A DNA stretch of 64,000 nt from an uncultured Coriobacteriaceae bacterium (GCA_900544655.1 UQWE01000001.1:124001-188000); one strand, 5' to 3'; numbered from the stretch's first letter, positions 29,582-38,695 are shown. A program made the numbers and translations. The notes: generated by a model not told the origin, from the letters alone.

Positions 29582-30892
29582 ATGGACGTAATCATCACCC
29601 CGCACGAGATCGAGGGTTCGATCGAGGCCATCGCCAGCAAGTCAATGGCCCACAGGCTACTCATCTGTGCCGCTCTCTGCCCGGGCCCCACGACGATACG
29701 CTGCACCACCTCGTCAAAGGACATCGAGGCCACTATCTCCTGCCTCAACTCCCTTGGCGCCTCAATTGAACGCGAGGGTGACTTCCTAAAGGTTGCGCCA
29801 CTCCCCGGCGCGCCTTCGTCTGACAACATCCGCGTCGGTGCTTACGGGGCGGTCCTAGACTGTGGCGAGTCTGGGTCCACGGAGCGTTTCATGCTGCCCG
29901 TAGTCGCAGCCCTCGGCTGCGACGCTGCGCTCACGGGCCACGGACGCCTTGCGGAAAGGCCGCTCTCGCCCCTCTACGAAGAGCTGATCGCTGGCGGTTG
30001 CGACCTCACCGAGCAGGGCACCTTCCCGCTCAAGGTTTCCGGCAAGCTCCGCAACGGGCGCTTTGAGCTCCCCGGAAACGTGAGCTCACAATACATAAGC
30101 GGCCTTCTGCTCGCGGCCCCCCTTCTCGCGGGCCCCTCGGAGATTCGCGTGACGACACCCATCGAAAGCCGCCCCTACGTCAACCTGACGATCAGCGCGC
30201 TCGAGCAGTTCGGGGTTCACGTCACAGAGACCAACGAGCGCGACCAGAACGCCGACTATACCGTCTTTGCCGTCTCCCCCTCCACCCCATATCGCTCCCC
30301 CGGCGAGGTCTCTGTTGAGGGAGACTGGTCCAATGCGGCGTTCTGGCTTGCCGCCGGAGCGCTCGGACACGGCGTCTCCGTCGAGGGCCTCGACCTTGCC
30401 AGCCGTCAGGGCGACCGCTCCATGCTCGCGGCGCTCGCAAAGCTCGGAGCTCAGGTCTGTCGCACGCGTGGGGTTGCCTCCGTTCACTCCGGAGCTCCCC
30501 AGGGTTGCGACATGAACGTCGCGGACTTCCCAGACCTCGTCCCCCCACTAGCCGCCGTCGCCGCGTTCGCCCCCGGCAAGACGCGTCTCACCGGCTGCGC
30601 GAGGCTTCGCCTCAAGGAGTCCGATCGAGTAGAGACCGTGGTTGCCGGTCTTTCCGCCCTTGGCGCTGACATCACCAGCGAGGGTGACGATATCGTTGTC
30701 AACGGACGAGACAGCCTCCCCGGAGGCGTCGTTGACGCCGCAAACGACCACCGCATCGCCATGATGGCCGCCATTGCCGCCTCTCGTTGCACCGGGCCCG
30801 TCACCATTCTCGGGGCACAATGCGTCGAGAAGTCCTACCCCAAGTTCTTTGAAGACTACCGACAGCTTGGCGGCGTCGTCGAAATCGCCTAG
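29582..30892 (+). CDS. aroA: EPSP synthase (3-phosphoshikimate 1-carboxyvinyltransferase)
   Basis: 436 aa. It transfers enolpyruvyl from PEP to shikimate-3-phosphate. Visible motifs: IASKSMAHRLLICAAL at the N-terminus, DCGESGSTERFMLP, GHGRLAERPLSPL, NVSSQYISGLLLAAPLL and DHRIAMMAAIA near the end. The phosphate-binding loop reads GESGSTERF rather than the common GNAGTAxR, a form closer to class II enzymes. It has normal two-domain length. GGAGACTTCGTCA precedes the start. Confidence 0.95.
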   Translation: MDVIITPHEIEGSIEAIASKSMAHRLLICAALCPGPTTIRCTTSSKDIEATISCLNSLGASIEREGDFLKVAPLPGAPSSDNIRVGAYGAVLDCGESGSTERFMLPVVAALGCDAALTGHGRLAERPLSPLYEELIAGGCDLTEQGTFPLKVSGKLRNGRFELPGNVSSQYISGLLLAAPLLAGPSEIRVTTPIESRPYVNLTISALEQFGVHVTETNERDQNADYTVFAVSPSTPYRSPGEVSVEGDWSNAAFWLAAGALGHGVSVEGLDLASRQGDRSMLAALAKLGAQVCRTRGVASVHSGAPQGCDMNVADFPDLVPPLAAVAAFAPGKTRLTGCARLRLKESDRVETVVAGLSALGADITSEGDDIVVNGRDSLPGGVVDAANDHRIAMMAAIAASRCTGPVTILGAQCVEKSYPKFFEDYRQLGGVVEIA

Positions 30893-30903
30893 GGAGGCTT
30901 GCC

Positions 30904-32052
30904 ATGTCTTCAACCATCGGAGATATCGTTCGCGTCACCGTGTTCGGCCAGTCTCACTCCGAAGCGATCGGCTGCGTCGTCGAAGGTCTTCCTGCGGGTA
31001 TCGAGGTTGACCTCGAGGAACTCCAGGCCTTTCTAGACAGACGCGCTCCGGGGCGAGGTGCCACCTCGACGCCCCGTCGCGAGGCGGATAGGCCGCGATT
31101 CGTCTCCGGCCTCGCAAATGGCCATACCTGTGGGGCACCGCTCTGCGCGGAGATCCAGAACACCAACACGCGCAGCCAGGACTACGAAGGCCTTCGCCGC
31201 GTTCCCCGTCCGGGGCACGCTGACTACCCCGCGTTCGTTCGTTATGGCAATCACCATGACGTTGCTGGTGGAGGGCACTTTTCCGGACGACTCACAGCGC
31301 CGCTCTGCATCGCGGGAGGAATTGCCCTCCAGGCTCTCGAATCCAACCTTGGAATTAAGATCGTCGCCCACATTGCCCAGCTTGGCCCTGAGAAGGCCAC
31401 TGACGACCCTTTGAATCCGCTGGTCTTCTCGGAAGATCAGCGCAAGTCGATTCTCGCCAACGCCCTCCCCTGCGTGAGCGAGGCGGCGGCGGACGCAATG
31501 TACGAGAGCATCATGGCCGCCAAGGCGGAAGGGGATTCCGTTGGCGGCGTTATCGAATGCGCCGCCTACGGCATGCCCGTCGGAGTTGGCGACCCGATGT
31601 TCGACGGCATCGAAAACCGCATCGCGAAGGCCGCATTTGGCATCCCGGCAGTAAAGGGAGTCGAATTTGGCGCAGGCTTTGCCGCGAGCACCCTTCGCGG
31701 ATCCGAGAATAATGACCCATATCGCTACGAGCATGAAAGCGTAGTGCCGCAGACGAACAACGCCGGAGGCATCCTTGGGGGCATCACCACCGGAGCCCCG
31801 ATCGTCTGGCGCTGTGCGATCAAGCCAACGCCATCGATCGGCATCGAGCAGAACAGCGTCGACCTCGCCACGGGCACAAACGCCCCCCTCAAGGTACGCG
31901 GCCGACATGATCCTTGCATCGTCCCGCGTGCGGTCCCCGTCGTCGAGGCTGTTTGCGCCCTCGCTCTTCTCGATGCCCTGGTATATGAGGGTAAGTTCCC
32001 CATGCCCGCGCCCGAAAAGCTGAGCGTCGACTCGACTCAGGGCGCATTCTAG
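30904..32052 (+). CDS. aroC: Chorismate synthase
   Basis: 382 aa FMN-dependent lyase making chorismate from EPSP, the last common step. Signatures are FGQSHSEAIGCVVEGLPAG, RPGHADYPAFVRYG (with HHDVAGGGHFSGR following) and GGISTGAP-like GGITTGAPIVWRC. The length fits the family. AGGGAGG lies 8 bases before the ATG, and it follows aroA by 11 bases. Confidence 0.97.
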   Translation: MSSTIGDIVRVTVFGQSHSEAIGCVVEGLPAGIEVDLEELQAFLDRRAPGRGATSTPRREADRPRFVSGLANGHTCGAPLCAEIQNTNTRSQDYEGLRRVPRPGHADYPAFVRYGNHHDVAGGGHFSGRLTAPLCIAGGIALQALESNLGIKIVAHIAQLGPEKATDDPLNPLVFSEDQRKSILANALPCVSEAAADAMYESIMAAKAEGDSVGGVIECAAYGMPVGVGDPMFDGIENRIAKAAFGIPAVKGVEFGAGFAASTLRGSENNDPYRYEHESVVPQTNNAGGILGGITTGAPIVWRCAIKPTPSIGIEQNSVDLATGTNAPLKVRGRHDPCIVPRAVPVVEAVCALALLDALVYEGKFPMPAPEKLSVDSTQGAF

Positions 32053-32077
32053 CCCCACATCCATCGACAGGAGCACC

Positions 32078-33223
32078 ATGCAAGATCTCTCCGAAATCAG
32101 AAAGCGCATTGATGCCATTGATACGCAGATCTGTGATCTGTTCAGCCAGCGCATGCAGTGCACGCACGAGGTCGCGGAGTATAAGCGCGCCAACAACAAG
32201 CCCGTTCTCGACAGGGGGCGCGAGCGCGCGAAGCTTGCCGATGTTGCGTCGAAAGTTCCGGAACCCCTCAGGGACTACTCGCAAGTCCTCTTCAACCTGA
32301 TCATGGAAATCTCTCGCGCGCAGCAGAGCGCGGAGAACAACCAGGACTCCCCTCTCGCCGGGCAGATTGCCAGGGCCGTGTCCGATACGCCGGCGTTATT
32401 CCCCCAGTCCGCTTTCGTCGCCTGTCAGGGCGTCGAGGGCGCCTATTCCCAGCATGCCGCAGACAGGCTCTTCAAACACGCGACCATCAGCTATTTTGAG
32501 GAGTTTGAGGGAGTCTTCCGCGCCGTCGACCAGGGCTTTTGCAAATATGGCGTACTCCCCGTCGAAAACTCGACGGCCGGCACCGTCAATCAGGTATACG
32601 ACCTCATGATGCGCCATAAGTTCTCGATCGTACGCAGCGTGAGAATCAAGGTCGATCACAACCTGCTCGCCCTCCCCGGTGCCAAGCTCGAAGGCATCCG
32701 CGACATCTACAGCCACCAACAGGCAATCAACCAAAGCCGTCAGTTCCTCGACTCGCTGCCCAACGTGACCGTTCACGTAGCCGAAAACACCGCCGCTGCC
32801 GCCAAGATGGTTGCCGAAAGCGGCAGAACCGACGTCGCCGCCCTCTCCAGCCGTTCCTGCGCCGAGCTCTACAACCTCGTCGCGCTCGCTCGCAACGTGC
32901 AGGACAGCGACGCCAACTACACGCGCTTCGCTTGTATCGCCAAGGACCTCGAGATCTATCCTGGCGCCGACCGCACCTCCCTCATGGTCGTCACCAAGAA
33001 CGACCCGGGCAGCCTCTACAAGGTTCTGGCGCGCTTCTACGCCCTTGACATCAACCTCGTAAAGCTCGAGAGCCGGCCCATCCCCAACTCTGACTTCGAC
33101 TTCATGTTCTACTTCGACGTAGAGTGCCCCGTCGCCGCGCCCGAGTTCGCCTCACTCATCGCATCCCTCGATGACGTATGCGAGGAGTACCGCTATCTCG
33201 GCAGCTATTCGGAGCTTGTCTAA
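32078..33223 (+). CDS. pheA: Bifunctional chorismate mutase / prephenate dehydratase (P-protein)
   Basis: 381 aa. An AroQ-class chorismate mutase helix bundle spans about 1-85 (KRIDAIDTQICDLFSQRM). Prephenate dehydratase follows at about 105-285 with CQGVEGAYSQHAA, LPVENSTAGTVNQVYDL and the TRF motif in ANYTRFACI. A C-terminal ACT domain (about 295-375, RTSLMVVTKNDPGSLYKVLA, LESRPIPNSDF) should bind phenylalanine for feedback. It commits chorismate to phenylalanine and also supplies prephenate to TyrA. aroE-aroK overlaps its stop. Confidence 0.96.
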   Translation: MQDLSEIRKRIDAIDTQICDLFSQRMQCTHEVAEYKRANNKPVLDRGRERAKLADVASKVPEPLRDYSQVLFNLIMEISRAQQSAENNQDSPLAGQIARAVSDTPALFPQSAFVACQGVEGAYSQHAADRLFKHATISYFEEFEGVFRAVDQGFCKYGVLPVENSTAGTVNQVYDLMMRHKFSIVRSVRIKVDHNLLALPGAKLEGIRDIYSHQQAINQSRQFLDSLPNVTVHVAENTAAAAKMVAESGRTDVAALSSRSCAELYNLVALARNVQDSDANYTRFACIAKDLEIYPGADRTSLMVVTKNDPGSLYKVLARFYALDINLVKLESRPIPNSDFDFMFYFDVECPVAAPEFASLIASLDDVCEEYRYLGSYSELV

Positions 33224-34518
33224 TGAGCAACAACGTCATGTGGGACGGCGCGTCACCAATCACCTACGGTCTTCTCGGACGAAAGCTCGGACACAGCTGG
33301 AGCCCCGTCATTCACGAGCGCCTCGGAAGCGTTCCCTACGTCCTGATAGAGCGCGAGCCCGACCAGGTGAGGGACTTCATTGTCAACGGGGCTTGGCGCG
33401 GGCTGAACGTGACCATCCCCTACAAGCAGGATGCGGCGGACCTTTCCGATGTCAGAACCAGCCGCGTCGAACGTCTGGGCGTGGCCAACACCCTCGTACG
33501 CCAACAGGATGACACCATCCTCGCGGACAACACCGATATCCTCGGCTTTGCCTGGATGCTAGAGCGGTTCGCAAACCGAGAGTTTGACAAGACTGCAAGC
33601 GGGCTTCTCGCCACAAAAAGCGTTCTCGTTCTTGGATCCGGAGGCGCCTCCCAGGCGATTCGCGCCGCGTTGGAAGACGTGAACGCTCATGTTAGCGTAA
33701 TCTCGCGCACGGGCGTCGACACCTACGAGACGCTTTTGGAGCGCCACAGCGACGCCACGCTGATCGTAAACACGACGCCCGTGGGCATGTATCCCAACTG
33801 CCCCGCCTCTCCCGTTACCAAAGATACGCTCTCGCAGATGAAGAGCCTCGTTGGTGTGCTCGACGTCGTCTACAACCCGACGAGGACGGGCATCTGCCTT
33901 GACGCGGAGGAACTAGGCATCGCAAACGAATCTGGCCTCGAGATGTTGGTTGGTCAGGCCCTTTTCGCAAGCGAGCTCTTCCAGGGGCACGAGCTTGATC
34001 ATGCGATCGCGATGGACATCCTAGACGACATCCATGCGAGCACGGGCAACATCGTTCTTATCGGCATGCCCGGTAGCGGGAAGTCGTCCTGCGGCAGACA
34101 ACTCGGCAAGATCTGTGGGCGCGAGCACATAGATCTCGATGACGCATTTACCGAGCGCTACGGCAAGTCTCCCGCCGATGTCATCCATGAATCAGGCGAG
34201 GACGAGTTCCGAGAGATGGAGACGGAAGTGCTCTCCACCTATGCAAGCAGGAGTGGGCTCGTGTTGTCCACAGGCGGAGGGGTCGTCACAAGGCCGGAGA
34301 ATTACCGTCTCATGCACCAAAACGGCACCATCGTCATGCTCGACAGGCCCTTGAACGAACTATCTAGCAAGGGAAGGCCCATCTCCCAAGCATCGGGAGT
34401 TGAGGAACTGGCGAGAAGGCGCATGCCACTCTATATTTCATGGGCGGATGTTGTGGTCTCGTGCACGGGCTCGGCTCGTGGAGACGCTTTGGAGATTATC
34501 AAGCGATTGAACATCTAA
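33223..34518 (+). CDS. aroE-aroK: Fused shikimate dehydrogenase - shikimate kinase
   Basis: 431 aa two-domain protein. Residues about 8-270 are shikimate dehydrogenase: YGLLGRKLGHSWSPVIHE, NVTIPYKQDA with the catalytic Lys, NTDILGF and the NADPH loop GSGGASQAI. Residues about 285-431 are shikimate kinase: Walker A GMPGSGKSSCGRQL, then IDLDDAFTERYGKS, LSTGGGVV and a lid region RPISQA. So steps 4 and 5 of the pathway are on one chain. The start at 33223 (TAATG on the pheA stop) is chosen over the upstream frame opening. It is the last gene of the main aromatic transcript. Confidence 0.94.
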   Translation: MSNNVMWDGASPITYGLLGRKLGHSWSPVIHERLGSVPYVLIEREPDQVRDFIVNGAWRGLNVTIPYKQDAADLSDVRTSRVERLGVANTLVRQQDDTILADNTDILGFAWMLERFANREFDKTASGLLATKSVLVLGSGGASQAIRAALEDVNAHVSVISRTGVDTYETLLERHSDATLIVNTTPVGMYPNCPASPVTKDTLSQMKSLVGVLDVVYNPTRTGICLDAEELGIANESGLEMLVGQALFASELFQGHELDHAIAMDILDDIHASTGNIVLIGMPGSGKSSCGRQLGKICGREHIDLDDAFTERYGKSPADVIHESGEDEFREMETEVLSTYASRSGLVLSTGGGVVTRPENYRLMHQNGTIVMLDRPLNELSSKGRPISQASGVEELARRRMPLYISWADVVVSCTGSARGDALEIIKRLNI

Positions 34519-34589
34519 ACAACCGCTCACCCGCCGAATGTCAACCGTCGACAACTTGAATCGCAATTCTCGAGTGACGATACAGCCAT

Positions 34590-34619
34590 TTGGTGAGAAC
34601 GTAACGAACTATATATAAC
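34590..34619 (+). promoter_or_regulatory. Promoter of the EIIB-dehydroquinase gene
   Basis: TTGGTG (34590-34595) and TATATA (34612-34617) are 16 bases apart, or 18 to TATAAC at 34614. The site is in a 162-base gap after aroE-aroK, with an expected leader of about 55-60 bases. It indicates that the fused aroQ is transcribed separately from the other aro genes. Confidence 0.6.
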
Positions 34620-34680
34620 GATTAAGGGCATTGTTTCAGGCCCATCCAATTAGCAGCGAAAGGTACGTGGGGGACAGAGC

Positions 34681-35643
34681 ATGAACTACAAGGACGTGGC
34701 CACTAGCATTCTTGCCGCAATCGGAGGCAAGGGCAACGTCGTGAGCGTAATGACATGCCTCACGCGTCTCAGGCTCACCCTCACTGATCCGTCCGCCGTT
34801 GATGCGGATGGCCTTCGCGGCATTCGGGGCGTACTGGGCACCACGACACGAGGCACCTCCGGCATTGAGGTTGTTCTCGGACCCGCCTCCATTGAGGGGG
34901 TCTCGCGCGAGTTTGCGATTCTATCTGGAATCGAACTTAACGAAAGCTGCAACGCATGCGCCAACCCGCTTGTAATTGACAGCGAATCGAATCATGACGA
35001 GAAACATGAAGAGGAGCCGGCGAAGGGCTCGCGAGTAGAGCGCGTTGTCATCACTCCGGGAAGGCGCATGTCCTACCGCACCCAGCAGCAAGCCGCCATT
35101 GATGACAAAAGACTTGAGGAAGAGGACCTCGATGCCCTGCGCGCCTTCCTCGATAACTCTTCAACCAAGGTGGGTGATTCATCAGCGCCCAAGAAAACCG
35201 GTGTTCACTCGCTCCTTGTGATTAACGGCCCGAACATCAATATGCTTGGCATTCGCGAGCCGAACATCTATGGAAAGGCTGACTACGCCGCCCTGGTGCG
35301 CACTTGCAAGGCAGCCGCCGCAGAAGCCGGCTTTAGGGATATCAAGTGCTATCAGAGCAACCACGAGGGCGCAATCGTCGACGAGATCCAAGCCGCCCTT
35401 GGGACGTACGACGGCATCGTCATGAACCCCGCCGCCTACACGCACACCTCGATTGCAATTCTTGACGCCCTCAAGGCAGTCTCCATCCCCTGCGTCGAGG
35501 TCCACATTTCTCACGTCGAGAACCGCGAGGACTTCAGGCAAGTCTCCTACGTTCGTCAAGCCTGCTTTGAGACCGTCACCGGCATGGGAATCGAGGGCTA
35601 TCGCAAGGCAATCCTCGACCTGGCGGCCCGCCTCGGGATGTAG
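34681..35643 (+). CDS. aroQ: PTS EIIB-like domain fused to type II 3-dehydroquinate dehydratase
   Basis: 320 aa. Residues 1-85 read as a glucose-family PTS EIIB domain: LAAIGGKGNVVSV, then TCLTRLRLTL with the phosphoacceptor position C26, then IRGVLGTTTRGTSGIEVVLG. A charged linker of about 90 residues (with C90 and C93) leads to a complete type II dehydroquinase at 177-320: INGPNINMLGIREPNIYG (R192, Y197), QSNHEGAIVDEIQ (H228), NPAAYTHTS and EVHISHVENRE (H275, R282). It supplies the otherwise missing third step of the adjacent shikimate cluster. GGGGGA precedes the ATG. The enzyme call is firm; EIIB is by motif; any PTS control is inference. Confidence 0.9.
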   Translation: MNYKDVATSILAAIGGKGNVVSVMTCLTRLRLTLTDPSAVDADGLRGIRGVLGTTTRGTSGIEVVLGPASIEGVSREFAILSGIELNESCNACANPLVIDSESNHDEKHEEEPAKGSRVERVVITPGRRMSYRTQQQAAIDDKRLEEEDLDALRAFLDNSSTKVGDSSAPKKTGVHSLLVINGPNINMLGIREPNIYGKADYAALVRTCKAAAAEAGFRDIKCYQSNHEGAIVDEIQAALGTYDGIVMNPAAYTHTSIAILDALKAVSIPCVEVHISHVENREDFRQVSYVRQACFETVTGMGIEGYRKAILDLAARLGM

Positions 35644-35661
35644 CGGCATTTTCACTTCCCC

Positions 35662-35726
35662 CATCAACGAAAAACAGATGCGCCCTTTCCTCCATTGACG
35701 TTCGAGGAGAGGGCGCGTTGTTGATG
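35662..35726 (-). terminator. Nested hairpin terminator between aroQ and nrdG
   Basis: The inner stem GCGCCCTTTCCTC (35680-35692) pairs with GAGGAGAGGGCGC (35704-35716) over 13 positions with one G-T. An outer pair CATCAAC (35662-35668) / GTTGATG (35720-35726) encloses it. On the minus strand the inner stem is followed by ATCTGTTTTTCG, so it terminates nrdG. It may also stop aroQ from the other side. Confidence 0.7.
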
Positions 35727-35806
35727 AGCACTAGGGGATTACGATCGTTGCAAACCAGATCCAGTGGCTGCAACAAAACCACCTTCCGCCCCTCTTAGGC
35801 CAGCCA

Positions 35807-36358
35807 TTACATGGAATGCGTGCCAAACACGGGACCGTCGTCCCAGAGTGTGATCTGGCCCGTCTCGCGCGTCTTAGAGACGTCGATGACGCGCTGGTTG
35901 GATGATCCGCGGAAGCGAAGCGTGATGTCTTTCTTAGCCGCAACGAACGGCCCGTCAACGAGAACGTCGATACAGTCGAGCAATTCGTCCGTAACATTCT
36001 CGAGGTATCGCTTTCCGCCGGGTACAAGGTCGCGGTCGTAGACGTAGCCCGTGTAACACCAGATGTCCTTCTCGGGCAGCTCACGGATAACGAGCTCGCA
36101 CAGCGCGAGGAGTTCCTCCTGGTGCTCAGGCTCCATGGGGTCACCGCCCAGAAGCGACAGGCCACGAACGTAGGAGGGTCGAAGGCTCTCAACAATCTCG
36201 TCTGACACTTCTCGCGTGAAGGGCTTGCCGAACGTAAAGCTCTGCGCCTCGCCGTTAAAGCATCCCGGGCAGTGAACACGGCAGCCCGAGACGAACAGGG
36301 ACGTACGCACGCCCGCTCCGTTTGCGATGTCACAGTATTTGATGGCTCCGTAGTTCAC
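35807..36358 (-). CDS. nrdG: Anaerobic ribonucleotide reductase activating protein
   Basis: 183 aa radical SAM enzyme that installs the glycyl radical on NrdD. The cluster motif is CRVHCPGC (CX3CX2C) at about 26-33, followed by the GGDP motif in SLLGGDPMEPEHQEE for SAM binding. Length is typical. It lies 78 bases after nrdD, but a strong terminator stands between them, so NrdG should be made in smaller amounts or from its own start. Confidence 0.95.
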   Translation of the reverse strand: MNYGAIKYCDIANGAGVRTSLFVSGCRVHCPGCFNGEAQSFTFGKPFTREVSDEIVESLRPSYVRGLSLLGGDPMEPEHQEELLALCELVIRELPEKDIWCYTGYVYDRDLVPGGKRYLENVTDELLDCIDVLVDGPFVAAKKDITLRFRGSSNQRVIDVSKTRETGQITLWDDGPVFGTHSM

Positions 36359-36398
36359 GACTCTCCCCTATGGCGTTTCGGGCACTCGGTACACAAAA

Positions 36399-36430
36399 AG
36401 GGTCCCGCAAGGCGCATGCCACGGGACCCT
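36399..36430 (-). terminator. Terminator between nrdD and nrdG
   Basis: AGGGTCCCG (36399-36407) and CGGGACCCT (36422-36430) make a perfect 9-bp stem, followed on the minus strand by TTTTTGTG. It lies 6 bases after the nrdD stop and 40 before the nrdG start. Confidence 0.85.
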
Positions 36431-36436
36431 CCGGAT

Positions 36437-38659
36437 CTAAAGGTGCATAACGCGATCGCGAATCTCCTCGGTGCGACCCTGGTTCCAGAACTGCGTACCG
36501 ATATAACCGCAGGTACGACGGGCAACATTAAGCTTGCTCTGGTCGCGGTTGCCGCAGTGCGGGCACTCCCAGACAAGTTTGCCGTCATCCTCGACGATCT
36601 TGATCTCGCCGTCGTAGCCGCACTCCTGGCAATAGTCACTCTTGGTGTTGAGCTCGGCGTACATGATGTTGTCGTAGATGTACTGCAGCAGGCTCATAAC
36701 GGCCTCGAGGTTATCCTGCATGTTGGGGACCTCGACGTAGGAGATGGCTCCGCCAGGAGAGAGGCGCTGGAACTCGCTCTCGAACTTGAGCTTTGTGAAG
36801 GCGTCGATCTCCTCACGAACGTTCACGTGGTAGCTGTTCGTGATGTAGCCGTGATCGGTGATGCCGGGCACGACGCCAAAGCGACGCTGCAGGCACTTGG
36901 CGAACTTGTACGTCGTCGACTCAAGAGGCGTGCCGTAGAGGGAGTAGTCGATGTTCTCGGCCTGCTTCCACTCGGTGCACTTGTCGTTCATACGCTGCAT
37001 GACGGCAAGGGCAAACGGAGTGGCCTCCGGATCGGTGTGCGAGTGACCGGTCATGAACTTCACGCACTCGTAGAGGCCGGCATAGCCAAGGCTGATGGTA
37101 GAGTAGCCGCCATACAGCAGCGGGTCAATCGGGGCACCCTTGGGTAGACGTGCCAGAGCGCCATACTGCCAAAGAATGGGCGCGGCATCGGAGAGCGTCC
37201 CCTTGAGGCGGTCATGACGGCAGCGAAGGGCCTTGTGGCAGAGCTCGAGGCGCTTGTCGAAGATCTTCCAGAACTCATCGACGTCACCCTGAGACGAAAG
37301 CGCCACGTCCGGAAGGTTGATCGTCACGACGCCCTGATTGAAACGACCGTAGTACTTGGGCTTACCCGGCTGGTAGTTGAGGGCGCGGGCGACGTTGTCA
37401 TAGCCATTGCCCGTGCGATCCGGCGTGAGGAAGCTACGGCAGCCCATGCAGGTATAGCAGTCGCCGTTGCCGGGGGTCTCACCAAGAGAGAGCTTGAGCT
37501 CGCGCATCTTCTTCTCAGAGATGTAGTCGGGCACCATGCGCTTGGCCGTGCACTTGGCGGCAAGCTGCGTCAGGTGGTAGTACTTCTGGCCAGGCCTGAT
37601 GTTGTCATCCTCGAGCACGTAGATAAGCTTGGGGAACGCGGGCGTGATCCAGACGCCGTCCTCGTTCTTAACGCCCTCGTAGCGCTGGCGCAGCGTCTCC
37701 TCGATGATGAGCGCGAGGTCGTGCTTCTCCTGGGCGTTACGAGCCTCGTTGAGGTACATGAAGACCGTCACGAACGGCGCTTGCCCGTTCGTGGTCATGA
37801 GCGTGACGACCTGATACTGAATGGTCTGGACGCCACGACGGATCTCGTCGAGCAGGCGAACCTCGACGACCTCAGAGACCTTCTCCTCGGAAGCCTCGAC
37901 GCCAAGGGTCGTGAGCTCGCGCAGGACCTCACGACGAATCTTCTGACGGCTGACCTCAACGAACGGAGCGAGGTGCGTCAGCGAGATGGACTGGCCGCCG
38001 TACTGCGAGGATGCGACCTGGGCGATGATCTGCGTGGCGATGTTGCACGCGGTCGAGAAGCTATGGGGCTTCTCGATGAGGGTACCGGAGATGACGGTGC
38101 CGTTCTGGAGCATGTCCTCGAGATTCACGAGGTCGCAGTTGTGCATGTGCTGGGCATAGTAATCCGAGTCATGGAAGTGGATGATGCCCTCGTTGTGAGC
38201 CTCCACGACGTCCTCGGGCAGAAGCATGCGCATGGTGAGGTCCTTGGAGACCTCGCCAGCCATGTAGTCACGCTGGACGGAGTTGACCGTGGGGTTCTTG
38301 TTCGAGTTCTCCTGCTTGACCTCTTCGTTGTTGCACTCGATGAGGGAGAGGATCTTGTCGTCCGTCGTGTTGTTCTGGCGCTTCAGGCCCTGAACATAAC
38401 GATAGGTAATGTAGTTGCGAGCGACCGAGAAGGCGCCCTTGGCCATGATCTGGTCCTCGACCATGTCCTGGACTTCCTCAACCGTAACGGTGTGACCGCA
38501 GGCAAGAGCCTCAGCCTCAACAGCATCGCCCGCATCGAGAATTTGCTGGTGCGTGAGACGCTGCTCGGGCGGAACGGTGATATTGGCACGCTCGATGGCG
38601 GAGACGATCTTGGTCACGTCAAAGGTGACCTCTGAGCCGTTTCGCTTGACGATCTTCAT
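36437..38659 (-). CDS. nrdD: Anaerobic (class III) ribonucleoside-triphosphate reductase
   Basis: 740 aa, reduces ribonucleoside triphosphates to dNTPs under strict anaerobiosis. An ATP-cone allosteric domain occupies about 1-95 (VKRNGSEVTFDVTKIVSAIE). The glycyl radical site is in RRTCGYIGTQFW near the C-terminus, and a zinc site is formed by CQECG and CPHCG. The start at 38659 has GGAGG six bases upstream; the frame itself opens six codons earlier. Upstream on the same strand lie two hairpins and an NrdR-like box, so both leader and promoter control are likely. Confidence 0.96.
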   Translation of the reverse strand: MKIVKRNGSEVTFDVTKIVSAIERANITVPPEQRLTHQQILDAGDAVEAEALACGHTVTVEEVQDMVEDQIMAKGAFSVARNYITYRYVQGLKRQNNTTDDKILSLIECNNEEVKQENSNKNPTVNSVQRDYMAGEVSKDLTMRMLLPEDVVEAHNEGIIHFHDSDYYAQHMHNCDLVNLEDMLQNGTVISGTLIEKPHSFSTACNIATQIIAQVASSQYGGQSISLTHLAPFVEVSRQKIRREVLRELTTLGVEASEEKVSEVVEVRLLDEIRRGVQTIQYQVVTLMTTNGQAPFVTVFMYLNEARNAQEKHDLALIIEETLRQRYEGVKNEDGVWITPAFPKLIYVLEDDNIRPGQKYYHLTQLAAKCTAKRMVPDYISEKKMRELKLSLGETPGNGDCYTCMGCRSFLTPDRTGNGYDNVARALNYQPGKPKYYGRFNQGVVTINLPDVALSSQGDVDEFWKIFDKRLELCHKALRCRHDRLKGTLSDAAPILWQYGALARLPKGAPIDPLLYGGYSTISLGYAGLYECVKFMTGHSHTDPEATPFALAVMQRMNDKCTEWKQAENIDYSLYGTPLESTTYKFAKCLQRRFGVVPGITDHGYITNSYHVNVREEIDAFTKLKFESEFQRLSPGGAISYVEVPNMQDNLEAVMSLLQYIYDNIMYAELNTKSDYCQECGYDGEIKIVEDDGKLVWECPHCGNRDQSKLNVARRTCGYIGTQFWNQGRTEEIRDRVMHL

Positions 38660-38678
38660 TGCATGCCTCCAATTCAAG

Positions 38679-38695
38679 TCGCGGACTGGCCGCGA
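38679..38695 (-). other. Small hairpin before nrdD ribosome binding site
   Basis: TCGCGG (38679-38684) and CCGCGA (38690-38695) make a 6-bp stem with a 5-base loop, ending 9 bases before GGAGG of nrdD in the minus-strand transcript. It could affect ribosome access or mRNA stability. Confidence 0.4.

Noticed and set aside
35740..35790. GTTGCA/TGCAAC inverted repeat near nrdG
   Set aside because: Short arms with a 16-base loop and a better terminator just beyond; probably chance.
37214..38635. A 473-codon plus-strand open frame opposite nrdD
   Set aside because: Leucine/valine/aspartate-rich shadow sequence; the minus-strand NrdD motifs are complete.
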